In this document: piece by piece, positions 23,564 through 34,476 of the stretch
Numbering within the stretch: position 1 is the first letter of the stretch
How the letters are laid out: each line of letters starts with the position of its first letter
NCBI GenBank assembly: GCA_032622095.1
Contig: CP136061.1
Coordinates: forward strand, 92,731,845 to 92,795,844
Direction of reading: 5' to 3'
Length of the DNA stretch: 64,000 nucleotides
Source: Siphonodentalium dalli
Taxonomy: Eukaryota > Mollusca > Scaphopoda > Gadilida > Siphonodentaliidae
Translations under genes and position numbers: made by a program
The notes under the pieces: generated by a model
Told to the model about the DNA's origin: nothing
What the model saw: only the letters and a program-made list of their open reading frames with translations
Database searches by the model: none

Positions 23564-24501
23564 GGGGGAGACGCACGTTTTGCATAAATCACAGTAAATC
23601 CAGCCAGAAATGGCAAGTGATTTTCAACAAAGAATTTCTCTGGATCTATCTGGTGAAACATCTTGAATTTTAAATATGACAATTTTCATTATATATAGAA
23701 TCAGAGCAATTATAAAGAGACAAGAACAATAATGGATTTTAATACATGTGAGAGGTTGACAATTCTGTTTCATTTCTGTCTGCCATAAAAATTTATAATT
23801 TCAAACAACATGTCAACCATCAAAGAGCTTATTGTCTTGTCTCCATGAGAGGAGGCTTCATTTGTATCATAATGTTGAGTTAGCTTATTAATTGCATATT
23901 ATAGCATCATACCCCATGTATTATAATGAAGAATAAAGCAGTCACAAATATGCCAGCCCAATGAAAACAAATGTTCAAATGTGGTGCTGTCCACTCAAGC
24001 AGGGAGCAATCAACAGAAATTAGGCCACAGTGTTAAGAGATATGGTGGTCAGATTTAAATTGGTTATGAACCCATGACCCAGAACTCAACTGAGCCCAAT
24101 TTTTCAATGACCAACAAGCATGGCATGGACATTCTCAATAATAAAAAATTATTTATGGTAGTTGTCTTTCTGAATGAAAATAATCATTTAATTTCATGAA
24201 TCAAGAAAAATTCAGTCTCCTCTCATGATCTTCAGATATAATATCATGTATATATGAAATTCACTTTCGAAAAACATCTGTTTTACAGTAGTTCTCGGTA
24301 CCTGAAGACAGTGAAATTTTAAAGATTTTTCATGCCACAAAAGTAAAGTAAATGAGATTATAATAACCAAATGTCCAATGGTTCTTATGTATGGTACCAC
24401 AATAATCTCTTGTACAAAATTTCACAAAGATATATCTGATAGATTTAGAGAAAATACATTTTGAAATACCAGGAAATTTTGGCAAAACGTGCGTCTGACC
24501 C
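23564..24501. mobile_element. Non-autonomous TIR element flanked by TTAA
   Basis: The left end GGGGGAGACGCACGTTTTGC and the right end, read inward as GGGTCAGACGCACGTTTTGC, are inverted repeats with two mismatches; a weaker match continues inward (TTTCTCTGGATCTATCTGG against TTTCTCTAAATCTATCAGA). TTAA lies immediately outside both ends (23,560-23,563 and 24,502-24,505). TTAA target duplication is characteristic of the piggyBac superfamily. No transposase is encoded in the 938 bp, so this is a MITE-like derivative. Confidence 0.72.
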
Positions 24502-24505
24502 TTAA

Positions 24506-25180
24506 ACAAAACTTGATTTCTAAGTCGAGCAAGAGGCAGAACTCAGCCAATAATCAACGTACCATCACAAAATCAGAAGACGACATGACATAATTAACGT
24601 ACCAACTACGTATAAACAATTTTGTCTAGCGTTAGTCGTCAAGTTGTCATCCCAAAAAATTGTGGTTTCTAAGTTTAAAAGGGGCATAATTCCGACTGAT
24701 AACTGCATCAAATAATATCAGACCATAATCAAAAGCGAACTTGATGTGTATCTCAAATGCGATCCACATGCCAACATGTTATGTCAAAACAATCATCTTG
24801 AACTTATCAACCGCAAAACCGGACAAAGTTGAGAAAGGGGCACACAATAATAACTGGACTTTGAACAAATTCAAATCCGACATGTGTGTTTTTACAACCA
24901 ATACACACGCGATTGAATATATAGTGAAATATACTTAATCTGTGTTCATTATTTACCTGGCGATTTATTTTCACTCGGAGTAACACGGCCTTGTAGCTAA
25001 TTGGTCAGTGGACTGATTGTGTGAATACCCAGCGGGCGACATGGCTAGCTAGTACTTATATGACGACCAATTGTCACAAAACCCACATAATAAGACGACA
25101 CACCTACTATGCCATCGCTACTGTTGTGTCCGCAGCCAATGGTTGTTCCAGGAATCAAATTTTACATTTCTAGCGGTCTT
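24506..25180. other. No gene; weak tRNA-like patch
   Basis: A segment at about 24,985-25,040 (GTAGCTAATTGGTCAGTGG) resembles the A box of tRNA-derived SINEs, but no B box follows. The rest is unremarkable. Confidence 0.3.
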
Positions 25181-25595
25181 TTATTTTCCCCCGACATTCC
25201 GTCGGAGGACAATAGTAATGACCCTCGTCAGTGCGTCCATGTGTGCATGGGAACGTATGTCCGTGCGTCCGTCCGGAACTTTGTCAAAGCCTGCATGTAT
25301 TCTGTCATTTTAAACTTAGCACACATATCAACCTGCATGGGAACCTGCGCACTTGCGATTTTGAGTTTGGTCGGGTTCACTTTGGCGGTTATTGCCCTTT
25401 TTCGACATAGAATCGTACATCCTGGGACGCATTTTTGTCCGAGTCAATATTTCGTCATTTGCCAGTCATTTTTTTTAAATCTTGGCACAGATAACCATAA
25501 TGGGAAACTGCGCACCTGCGACGTTCAGTTCAGTCGAAGTCCTTTTGGCAGAGTTATTTCCATTTTTCGACATAGAAATGTTTTACTGTAAAATC
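25181..25595. repeat. Dispersed repeat with an internal duplication
   Basis: Begins CCCCGACATTCCGTCGGAGG, contains CGTGCGTCCGTCCGGAAC, and includes two diverged copies, ~165 bp apart, of a block with CTGCGCACYTGCGA and TTTTTCGACATAGAA. The open frames across it follow the repeat and do not look like a gene. Confidence 0.55.
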
Positions 25596-26119
25596 CTTTT
25601 AATTCGTGGGGGTCTGTTATTCGTTGATTTGATGGTTTTGCTGATCCACGAAAACAACAACCAACAAAATAGTCGACTCTTGCGTTGAATGAACAAAACA
25701 CCCATATAATATACGAGATGGAAATAAAGATCGGACATTAAGGTCTGTTTTCTAAAATCCGTAAAATGTATGTATAGAAAAACACAGAAGACGAGATGAA
25801 GAGTAATCGTTTTCAATAATTATCATTCATTCACCGAAATGAATTTGATATGCTACATCATCTGATCTCGGCTATCATAGTTTGTATCACAATGCTCAAT
25901 TTTAAAAGACTATTTGGTTACCAGTAACCACGTGCAGACTACATACTACAATAAATGAAGCTTGTAGCTATTATGGTAATGATTACGTGATTTGCTTTCA
26001 GCGCAAGAATACCTTGGGGTCTAATTTCACAGTAGTACACACATAATTTTTGTCATGCAGCTGCTACTGTAGGACTTGTTGATATGCATAAAAATGATAT
26101 CTGATCCGCGAATTCATGT
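25596..26119. other. No gene recognised
   Basis: AT-rich, no structure noted. Confidence 0.45.
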
Positions 26120-26464
26120 ACCGGCGAAAACAGGGGGATAACTCCACCAAAGAAAGTCACAGACGTCATAATTGCAGGTGCACAGGTTCCCATGGTACTA
26201 CATAGCTGTTCCAAGTTTTAAAAAATTGACCTAAAATAATAAAAGCTGGGACAACATTATACATGTTGTGAAAAAATTTCTAAGTTGAAAAAGGCGGATA
26301 ACTCCACCCAAAAACTCAGACATAATCGCTGATATGTGTGCCAAGTTTCACGGAAATGATCAAAAACGACTCAGGACTAATTTGTGTCCACGAACGGACG
26401 ACGGATGGACGATCAAGCTGATCCCAGTATACCCCCACAATTTTGTTGCGGGGTATAATAAAAC
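26120..26464. repeat. Dispersed repeat ending in a short hairpin
   Basis: GGATAACTCCACC occurs twice (about 26,138 and 26,294). The segment then has CGAACGGACGACGGATGGAC and ends in a stem formed by TATACCCC (about 26,429) and GGGGTATA (about 26,450). This layout suggests the terminus of an interspersed element of unknown class. Confidence 0.5.
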
Positions 26465-28195
26465 CTTCTGTCGAGTTCTGGGCTATTCAGAGACCCGGAT
26501 TCCAGTTTTCACTCATTTATTATTAAAAACGTATTGCCGTGGTAACATCATAACCTGCCTACATATGTCCACCAGCACATTATTATATGTATTAATTATA
26601 TCAAAAACATAAACTATAATTTAATAAAACTGGGAATTGCTATAATAAGAAATGTCTGCATTAATGTTTACTACCTTGTAAGTGATGATTCCACAATTAT
26701 CTCATGTTTCACACAAAACAGCATTTTTACCCGAAAATCGAATCCCAGAAAATTGACGGACCCGATAATTATCTGATGGTAGGTGAACATGATCACACTT
26801 TATTATTTAGTTAAATTCCTAAACGGAAATAGAGGAAAATGTTATTCAGGCAGTTGGATTCCATTTTTCACTGTTTTCATTTACGAAAAAGCCTATTTAA
26901 CCCAAAAAAATTAAACAATCGTCCAAACAATTCATTTGAAGGTAACAACCGCATGTTATGCACTCTATCAAGACTAGTATGTTGATATAGTATTCGTCTT
27001 GTTACTCTTCCGCATAATTCAATTTGACTAATGGCCGATTCCATAGTGCCAGTTGATATATAGAAATAAGTGAGGGGGTGTGTTGTTCGGATAGCTGGAT
27101 TCCAGTTTTCACTGATTTTATTAATAAATAAAAACAAATAACCATGGTAACCATTGATCCTGCTTTATTCCAACAACGCCTTATCATATCTATTACTTAC
27201 AATTGAATTGTTGACAAACGAAGCTGTTTTTTTTATAAATGGCATGCATAATAATTAATGATGCATATCATGTTGTGATCGATCCCAGAATTCTCTAATG
27301 TTTCACAATTTTTTTGTTTTTACCCCAAAAGCGAACCATAGAGCATTGGCATACTCCAAAAATTATCTTACACAATGTGAACATGTCCCCCTCTATTGTT
27401 TAGTTGCATTCCCATCCAAAAATAGACGTAAACTTAATGTTATTTAGGTAACTGGATTCCATTTTTCACTGGTTTCATTCACGAAAAAGCCTATTTTATC
27501 CCAAAATCAGAAATCGCTCAATATTTCACAAGAAGGCAACACCGGAATGTTATCTGTTGTACCAATATGAAACTTTTGATACATAACTAATCTTGTTACT
27601 CTTTCGCATGATTCAATTCGAATAAGTGCCGATTCCGGTCCCGCTAATACATGTGTAGGGCCTATATAAAATTACAAGGGGATGCTACTCAGAGTACTCA
27701 ATTCCAGTTTCTACTGATTTTATTAATTCAAATCAGATTACCTTGGTAACCATAGCACCTGCCTTATTCCAAAACCGCCTTGTTAATTTATTATCTACAT
27801 CTAAAACTTAATTTTTTAACATTGAAACTGGGATTTTTTTTTTAATTAATGATGAATAAAAAAGCGAACGCTAGAACATTGACATACTCCAAAATTATTT
27901 TACAAAATGTGAACATGTCCAACCTCTATTGTTTAGTGGTTTTTGCATCCAAAAATAGATGTAAATATTATTTAGGCAGCTGGATTCCATTTTTCACTGA
28001 TTTGTTTCACGAAAAAGCCTATTTTACGCCAAAATAAGAAATCGTACAAAACTACACGAAAAGGCAACAATGGCATGTTATCCGCTGTATCAATACGGAC
28101 ATTTTGATATATAATTCAGTTTGTTACTCTTCCACTTAGTTGAACTCGAAAAATAACGCCCAATTCTGGTCCCAGCTGCTCCACTATGAAGACAT
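26465..28195 (-). repeat. ~600-bp tandem repeat family, block 2 (about three units)
   Basis: GGATTCCAGTTTTCACT...TTTATTA recurs at about 26,499, 27,099 and 27,701, and GGATTCCATTTTTCACTG...CGAAAAAGCCTATTT at 26,856, 27,453 and 27,981. Units are about 530-600 bp and well diverged. The block is inverted with respect to 18,540-19,430. Confidence 0.85.
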
Positions 28196-29660
28196 AACAA
28201 TTTTTCATCAAAAAGACTTCAAGTTGAAAAAGAAATTTCTCAGTATATTTGATAAACATTTGTCATGCTGTTTGAAATTGGTCATGTCCACAGCAACTTA
28301 TCAGGTTTAGAACTTTAGGTCATGTATATGGAATGGCATGTACTTTTACATTTATTCCTTATTTACGCTTAAGCCTAAATCACTTACACGTAAATGCAAA
28401 TTATTTATGCTTAAATGCAATTGATTTATGCTTTAGCACAAAAGGATCATAATTTTCATATTTATGCTTATGTGCAAATAAGAAGTAAATATTAAAACCA
28501 TGTCCCATATTGTATGGGAGTTCGAATTCACATTTAATAGCCAATTACGCTTAAGCGTAATGCATTAACCATTATGCTTGAGCGTAATTCAGATTTCCAT
28601 TATGCTTTTCAAAGCATAATCTATTACACTTAATCGTAAAGCCATTACGCTTAAGCGTAAAGACATTACGCTTAAGCATAATGTCGTTATATATATATAT
28701 GCTTAAGCGCAATGTCATTACGCTTAAGCGTAATTCATATTCCATATATATGTGAAAACTCCCCTTAAGCTAAAATGGATGCAGCCAATTCCTGATGCTA
28801 GTAACTTTTGACAAATATCTAGCTTAGATGATATCATTATATGTAAGGTAATAATGCTATGAACATATATTATGCTTAAGCGTAATGGCAGTGCGCTTAA
28901 GTGTAATTTTCAATTTTCAGTGCTTTATGACTAATTGGATTATCTCTATATTAAATCTATTTTGAGCCCTGAATATGCTTAAGCATAATTAGCTATTAAA
29001 TGTGAATTTGGCCTCCCATACCAATATGGGTGAACATCTTTGAAAATCAATCTTTATTTAGACCGATCTGTCTAAATTTGTTGGCCAATCAGTCTAAACA
29101 GATTGAATGTTGACAATTTGCCAATATATAAGACACAAAATTTTCAACAACAAAAAATCTTAAAGTTGAAAAAAGACATTTGACAGTTTATTTGATAAAA
29201 AGTTGTCATTCCGTTTGAAAATTATCATGATTCATGGCAATTTATCAGGTACAGGTGAATAGGTGTATGGGAGGCCATCCACAAATTACTTACACTTTAG
29301 AAGCGAAACATTATTGATCATATTTATGCTCAAGCGCAAATAAGGTACACATGTTAAAATCGCATCCCATATGGGTGAACCACCGAATGTTCTTTATTAG
29401 ACCGATCGGTCTAAAAAGTCTAGACCAATTTGTCTAAATTCTTCCTGCCAGTACCTTCTCTGACACCGGTCTAACTAAATTGTAAGAGAAGGAACTCCCA
29501 AATGTAGGTCAGTAGGTGCGTCAGAGGAAAGCATTTTCACAGTTATTCCTTATTTGCGCAAAAGTGCAAATTATTTACTCTTGAGCACAAATTATTTACG
29601 CTTGAGCACAAATTATTTACAAATGAGCACAAATCATTATCATTTATTCTTAAGCACAAA
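28196..29660. repeat. Local tandem duplication (~425-bp unit), one copy carrying a MITE
   Basis: AAGTTGAAAAA...TTTGATAAA...TTGTCAT.C.GTTTGAAA recurs at about 28,221 and 29,163. The distance is ~942 bp, of which ~517 bp is the inserted element at 28,510-29,024. A third partial copy (AGGTCA.T..GTG...TTATTCCTTATTTRCGC) lies at about 29,505-29,570. The units are rich in GCTTAAG/GAGCACAAATTATTTA motifs, and TAGACCGATCGGTCTA at 29,399-29,414 is a perfect palindrome. Confidence 0.7.
28510..29024. mobile_element. MITE with TA target duplication and internal CTTAAG palindromes
   Basis: The ends TTGTATGGGAG and CTCCCATACCAA form the tips of ~58-bp inverted repeats (about 28,510-28,562 against 28,971-29,024, sharing AATTCACATTTAATAG). 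TA flanks each end: CCCA-TA-[element]-TA-TGGG. The duplicated copy of the flank at 29,366-29,375 reads CCCATATGGG without the element. The interior holds about nine CTTAAG sites, including the 18-bp palindrome ATTACGCTTAAGCGTAAT. TA duplication is typical of Tc1/mariner-type elements. No coding capacity. Confidence 0.8.
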
Positions 29661-31367
29661 TGGATCACCCAGACCTGTTTTATAATATTTCATTAATTAA
29701 TCATTTAATCAAAATGAAGATAATTATGTCACAACATAGACATAACACAAAAATGGGCTTACTAAGGCTAAGGGGTTACTTATACCACCCCCACCCACTG
29801 AATATTTATTGTTTTAAATAAAATAACTTGATGGTAACATCAGCTGTATGATGCAATATGTATATCAACATAACTGCATCGTTCAATGAATGGACCCGAT
29901 ATTTACGACCTAATTTAATCATGCAACGAATTGCAAAACAAAAAATATTACATGAATTCGTATTTTAGAATTATTGAAAATTGTGAAATTAGCATATGCT
30001 GCAAGCCCACCGAGCTCACTTGTGTCTACTTAATGCCCACGGACGCAAACAGGTAAGGTCATATAGGCAGAAAATTACGGCATACAAACAGGTCTGGCAA
30101 ATGTGAGAATACAGCTACAATAGCTGTATTCAGCTAACCTAGCTGTATTCAGCTATATATTATACTCTCAAACCGGCTGTTTTTTTTATAATAAACTAGA
30201 AGTGCTAATTTGCTGCATCAAAATCAGGCTACCATATTCTCCGGCCACCCTCAACCAAATAAAAACCCTCACTTGTTTTCTAACTTGGTTAGCTGGGACA
30301 ACTCGGTTGACGTTCACGCAACTAGTTAATCATCTAGCTGTCTTTGAATCACGCGTCACGACATAATGTCAGCACGCCCATAACTGAGTGGCTTTGGTAG
30401 TGATTACACGTCACTCACACGATGCGAGCATTTTATTGGCTAACGGCACATCAAATTACAATAAATGGTGTTATGTTCCAGACTTTCATCCCAGCTAGTT
30501 GGGATGACTCGCTGTTACGCAAGCCAAGCTGTTCCCGCTAACCCAGTTGTCCCGGTTAGGCAGGATGCGACAACTCGGTTTGCCGAGCTGCCCCGGCTCA
30601 TGTAATAGCACACCATTATTTTAGTGAGAAAGAGTTCAAAGCACAGAGGACCGAGTCACCCGACTTACCCGGTTGGGCCGGCTAAGTCCCACCGCACACG
30701 CTGCGATTAAAATCGTAAGTGGGGAATATCGCAGGAGGAAGCATACAATGCGCATGCCCACGACAATATCGTAGCCAAATCGTAGCAATCAAGCGCTGTT
30801 TGATTTTACCAGGAAAATCGTGGCATGACCTTGGCAATGTGCGCGATCGTAGCTGTCACATGACCACTGTAGTACTGGTCATGTTGTAAATACCACGAAA
30901 AGAAAACATTCAAAAATGGCGCAAAGTTTACAAACTTCTTGCACTTACAAAAATGAGGCCACATTGGTGGAGATGTGGTGCGACAGGGAGTGCAGGCCTA
31001 TACCACATATCGGGCAAGGAGTAGAGGGCTGCCGCAATTGTTGAAATTCAATTGGGGCAGCTGAGCCTGTTGAGTTGACATTGAAATCACACCAAATTTT
31101 ATTGTTATATTGTAATCGACCCACTCTACCCGCTGTCAGTTCATATTCCAACTAATCCACATTACTTCATGATTGGGAAATCATCAGACAAAAATAATGT
31201 AATTGTTCTTGCAAAGAGTTGATATTTCTCATGGTGGGGGGATGTTTTCAGGCATGTATGCCGGGGTGGGTGTGTTGTCGATGGGACCAAAACAAAAATT
31301 CCGCAACACACATTTTTTTTCCTGCATGTTTTTTGACTGTTTTTGTAATGAGTTTGGCTTAAAGGTG
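29661..31367. other. No gene recognised
   Basis: Includes short AGCTGTATTCAGCTA repeats at about 30,115-30,160 and a GC-richer stretch with repeated GTTAGCTGGGACAACTCGG-like words at 30,280-30,700. Nothing recognisable as a gene. Confidence 0.45.
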
Positions 31368-31577
31368 CTCAATCCGAACAGACATTCCTAAATTACTATT
31401 TCTTTGGCTTCGGGGTTATTATGTAGTTTAAACAGAAAACTCGAGCGGTAATAATTTACTATATATATATATCTGATCACGTTGAGCTTTGACAGGTAGG
31501 TTCCTTGACTCGATTCAAATATGTTTTAACCCCGAAGCCAAAGAAATACTAATTTAGGAGCGTCTGATCGGATTGAG
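31368..31577. mobile_element. MITE with 48-bp terminal inverted repeats
   Basis: 31,368-31,415 (CTCAATCCGAACAGACATTC...TTTGGCTTCGGGG) and 31,530-31,577 (CCCCGAAGCCAAAG...GGATTGAG) are inverted repeats with a few mismatches, around a ~114-bp AT-rich interior. Related sequence lies at 5,857-6,052 and 32,921-32,965. No coding capacity. The target duplication is not clear. Confidence 0.85.
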
Positions 31578-32519
31578 TACATTTAAACACATTAGAAAAA
31601 GAGAAATAACGTAATTCTAACTGCTAAACTGGCTGCAGGCAGTTATCGTGTTGTATTTTGTTGCAAATTTTGAAATCCAAGATGGCCGCTGGCAGCAATG
31701 TTTTTGTTAGCCGATTGAACCCAAAATGACACATTCCTATTTACATGTTATGTTAACATCATGAATGCACATAAATTCATATACAGCTGTTTACAGTGAA
31801 TCCCCCCACCCTCGCAAATCTCGGTGTTAGTGATAAAAGGGGGGTTGGATGTCCAAATATGGTTGAAAAAACTGCCGAAAAAAAAAAACATTTGGATGTG
31901 GGGGTGAGTGAGTCCCAACTAGGGTCGAAAAGTAAAAATCAGCATACGTGCCTGAATTATTTTCCGAGCTCCCCCTTTATCCAGTTAGGATTCTCTCTTA
32001 ACCAAAATATGGTAATACAGACCAAATAAGGAATTTACTATGATAGTATTGTGAGTTGTAAGTTGTAGATGTACCAAACACAAATCTAAATATAAGGAAA
32101 CGATGCATTATCGCGACTCTGCTTATAAACAATTCACTGCTCTTTTTGCTCGACTTGCATTTTCTCTGACACAAAGCGTGTTTTGAGAGAGAATAATATC
32201 ACATTCATATAATAATTATGCTATACTATATAATAGTATCTTCTTGAGGAAATTATCATAATTATCATAACTATAACCTAAATGACGGCCGCCCGCCCCG
32301 AAGTCATGAAGAATGTGATTACTCACACCCCACCCATGATGGGCATTTCACCTGTCATCAAACCATGCTACATGTATGACATGCCTGCAATAATGTTTTC
32401 TTTGTTTGACATCCTATATGTCGTGGCCAGTACATTGAAAAGATTTATATCCAGAACAATATGTGATATTTTAAGTAAATCTATAGATGTACATGTCATT
32501 TCATATACTAGTGCATGTC
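31578..32519. other. No gene recognised
   Basis: A 97-residue frame at 32,282-32,575 runs into the neighbouring palindrome and has no recognisable domain, so it is not called. Confidence 0.45.
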
Positions 32520-32745
32520 CAAGCCTTGAAATGGAGTGTGCCTGTCATTCGCAGAATGAGGTCCCCAGAGGGTGAATTTATTGATGGTAGCCCGCACAGT
32601 GGGCTAGCATCACCAAATACACCCTCTGGAGAGGTTCACAGAGGGTGAATTTGGTGATGCTAGCCCACTATGTGGGGTACCATAACTAAATTCTTCCTCT
32701 GGGGACCTCATTCTGCAAATGACAGACACACTATTTCAAGGCTTG
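32520..32745. repeat. 226-bp imperfect palindrome
   Basis: Two arms of about 107 bases, beginning CAAGCCTTGAAAT and ending CAAGGCTTG, meet around a loop of about 10 bases (GAGAGGTTCA region, ~32,628). The arms share GCAGAATGAGGTCCCCAGAG, GTGGGCTAGCATCACCAAAT and CACCCTCTG, with roughly 10-15% mismatch. A transcript would fold into a long hairpin. Confidence 0.88.
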
Positions 32746-32920
32746 TTAGTATCATTTTATAAGACCTGTATGTTATATTTTATAGAGGAGGGTCAGCTAG
32801 AAGTCTTGCTGTGGAAGTAAATTGACTGGAAGACATACACTGGACCACAGTTGGAACTTGGATGTATTCAATTTACAACTGTAAGTTTTTATATAAATAC
32901 ACATCACTTAGAAGATGTAT
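32746..32920. other. No gene recognised
   Basis: Short spacer between the palindrome and a solo MITE end. Confidence 0.4.
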
Positions 32921-32965
32921 AATCTGATTTGACGCCCCCTAAATTACTATTTCTTCAGCTTCGGG
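32921..32965. mobile_element. Solo terminal repeat of the 31.4-kb MITE family
   Basis: AATCTGATTTGACGCCCCCT followed by AAATTACTATTTCTTCAGCT and TCGGG matches the left inverted repeat of the 31,368 element. No second end was found nearby. Confidence 0.6.
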
Positions 32966-34246
32966 TTTAAATAATATTTTATTTTGAGTTGAGTTATCAA
33001 ATCTGTTAATTTTATCCACCTCGATTATTTGTCAGCCTACCAAACATTCCACTGACTTCTTCTAGAAATATGCAGATATACAAGATATTAAGAGGTCTCG
33101 CAAGGTCATCGCAAATCAATTTCAGAAGATAACATGATGAAAAGTAATGTAGGATGACTATTTGCTTTCGGTGTAAATTTCTGTTGTTGTTCATGTTGTA
33201 ACTGGATGATCCGGGGACAATCAGATCAGATTGTGCACCCTTAACAAAAAGCCTTATGTTGTATGTTTGTTGAATTTATGTCTAAATTCCCTACCTTGGA
33301 AAAGAGTCCAAACAAATAATGTCTAGCAGATTGTGTACTTCTAAGTGTCATGGTATGGAATAAGACTAAATAAAATAATACCTGTGAAGGGTAACTGGAG
33401 ATGAAAACAAACAGGGGCAATTGGGGGGGGGGGTGAATAATCACCGCATTTTGCACTTTAATTCACAGAATACTGATGACACTATATAAACCATAGCCAT
33501 GATAGCCTTATAAATGGCCTGGTAAATATCCAATAACCTGATGTGCTTTTAAAGACAAAGTAAAGTGGTGTGAAACAATCCAGTGAGGTGTTCCCGGACC
33601 TGCTGATGGAATAATAAACAATCAAAATAAGTTATAGAAATAGTCAGAAAACAACATCATTGTTATAAACAAATTAAACTCAGTGACTACTATAATAGTA
33701 TTGGGACAATCATTTCATTAATGTTTATACTCAATAAGGTGCCCTGAATAAAGTAGTAAATGTTTACATGTGTGCGTGGTTCAACCGTTGTATTCTCTGA
33801 AATGCTACAGTGGATATGGTTGGAATTTTAGTTCTTAATCTCAGGTTTTTGCTACATAATTCCAGTGGGGATAGTGTTTGGATACTAATTACTGATTGTT
33901 TATATGCACCCATATATGCCTGTTTAAAAAAGGGGATGTATTATGCTGCATGTCTGTCTGTTAGTTCGCTTTTGGATTCCAGATGTCAGATGGTAACTTT
34001 AGATAGTCTCAACTGAGTTGAATGAAATTTGAAATGTGTGTGTTTTAATGTACAAAATACAGGTCCAGTTTGAGTTTTGGTTCAGCACGTCAATTTCACC
34101 AGAGTTAAAGGCCTTTTGTTGGAATTGCCACGGGCATATTTTGCCATGCCCTAACAATGCTTTTAGTATTCACTGAAATAAGTCTGCAATATATGTCTTT
34201 AAATCTGACTTTTCCTAAACATAGTATTTTATGCATTTCTTTTCAG
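32966..34246. other. No gene recognised
   Basis: Contains a G10 run at about 33,424-33,433. If the candidate exon at 34,247 is real, part of this may be intron; no upstream exon could be identified. Confidence 0.4.
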
Positions 34247-34476
34247 AGTATGTTCGTTCTCTGGCACTGGAAACTTTAGTATCAGAATGTGCACAGCATA
34301 CAGAGAAGGCATGTGTGTTATCTGTGCAGATACAATATGTTATTCGTCAACTTTTCATTCATAAATATTGCACCACAATATACAAGTGTGGTGCAGCCTG
34401 TGGGAAGTTATTAACATGCTGTCAAGTACTGCTATATTCATCAGATGCCAACATAAAGGAGTTTGCTGATCTTTAA
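34247..34476 (+). CDS. Possible coding exon, weakly CENP-X-like
   Basis: A good acceptor (TTCTTTTCAG, ending at 34,246) precedes an open frame in phase 2 that reads YVRSLALETLVSECAQHTEK, then SVQIQYVIRQL, and runs to TAA at 34,474-34,476. The first ~35 residues recall the helical C-terminal half of the histone-fold protein CENP-X (MHF2), whose family pattern is 'a hydrophobic helix, Gln/Glu-rich turn, then V.hvEk.LPQL'. The essential LPQLLLDF end is absent and the following ~40 residues are Cys-rich and unlike the family. An ATTAAA at about 34,651 could be a poly(A) signal. A decayed copy, or a GC-AG splice after GAGAAG near 34,308, are alternatives. The name is tentative. Confidence 0.28.

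Noticed and set aside
24985-25040. tRNA-like A-box segment GTAGCTAATTGGTCAGTGG
   Set aside because: No B box or cloverleaf could be drawn; insufficient for a tRNA or SINE call.
26429-26458. Hairpin TATACCCC...GGGGTATA as a possible Helitron 3' end
   Set aside because: No CTRR terminus follows the hairpin and no 5' TC end could be identified.
30917-31151. A short frame starting ATGGCGCAAAG on the plus strand (30,917), faintly like a Myb/SANT start of Harbinger-type proteins, and a 68-residue minus-strand frame over it
   Set aside because: It runs only about 42 codons on the plus strand, lacks the rest of any DNA-binding domain, and has no transposase nearby.
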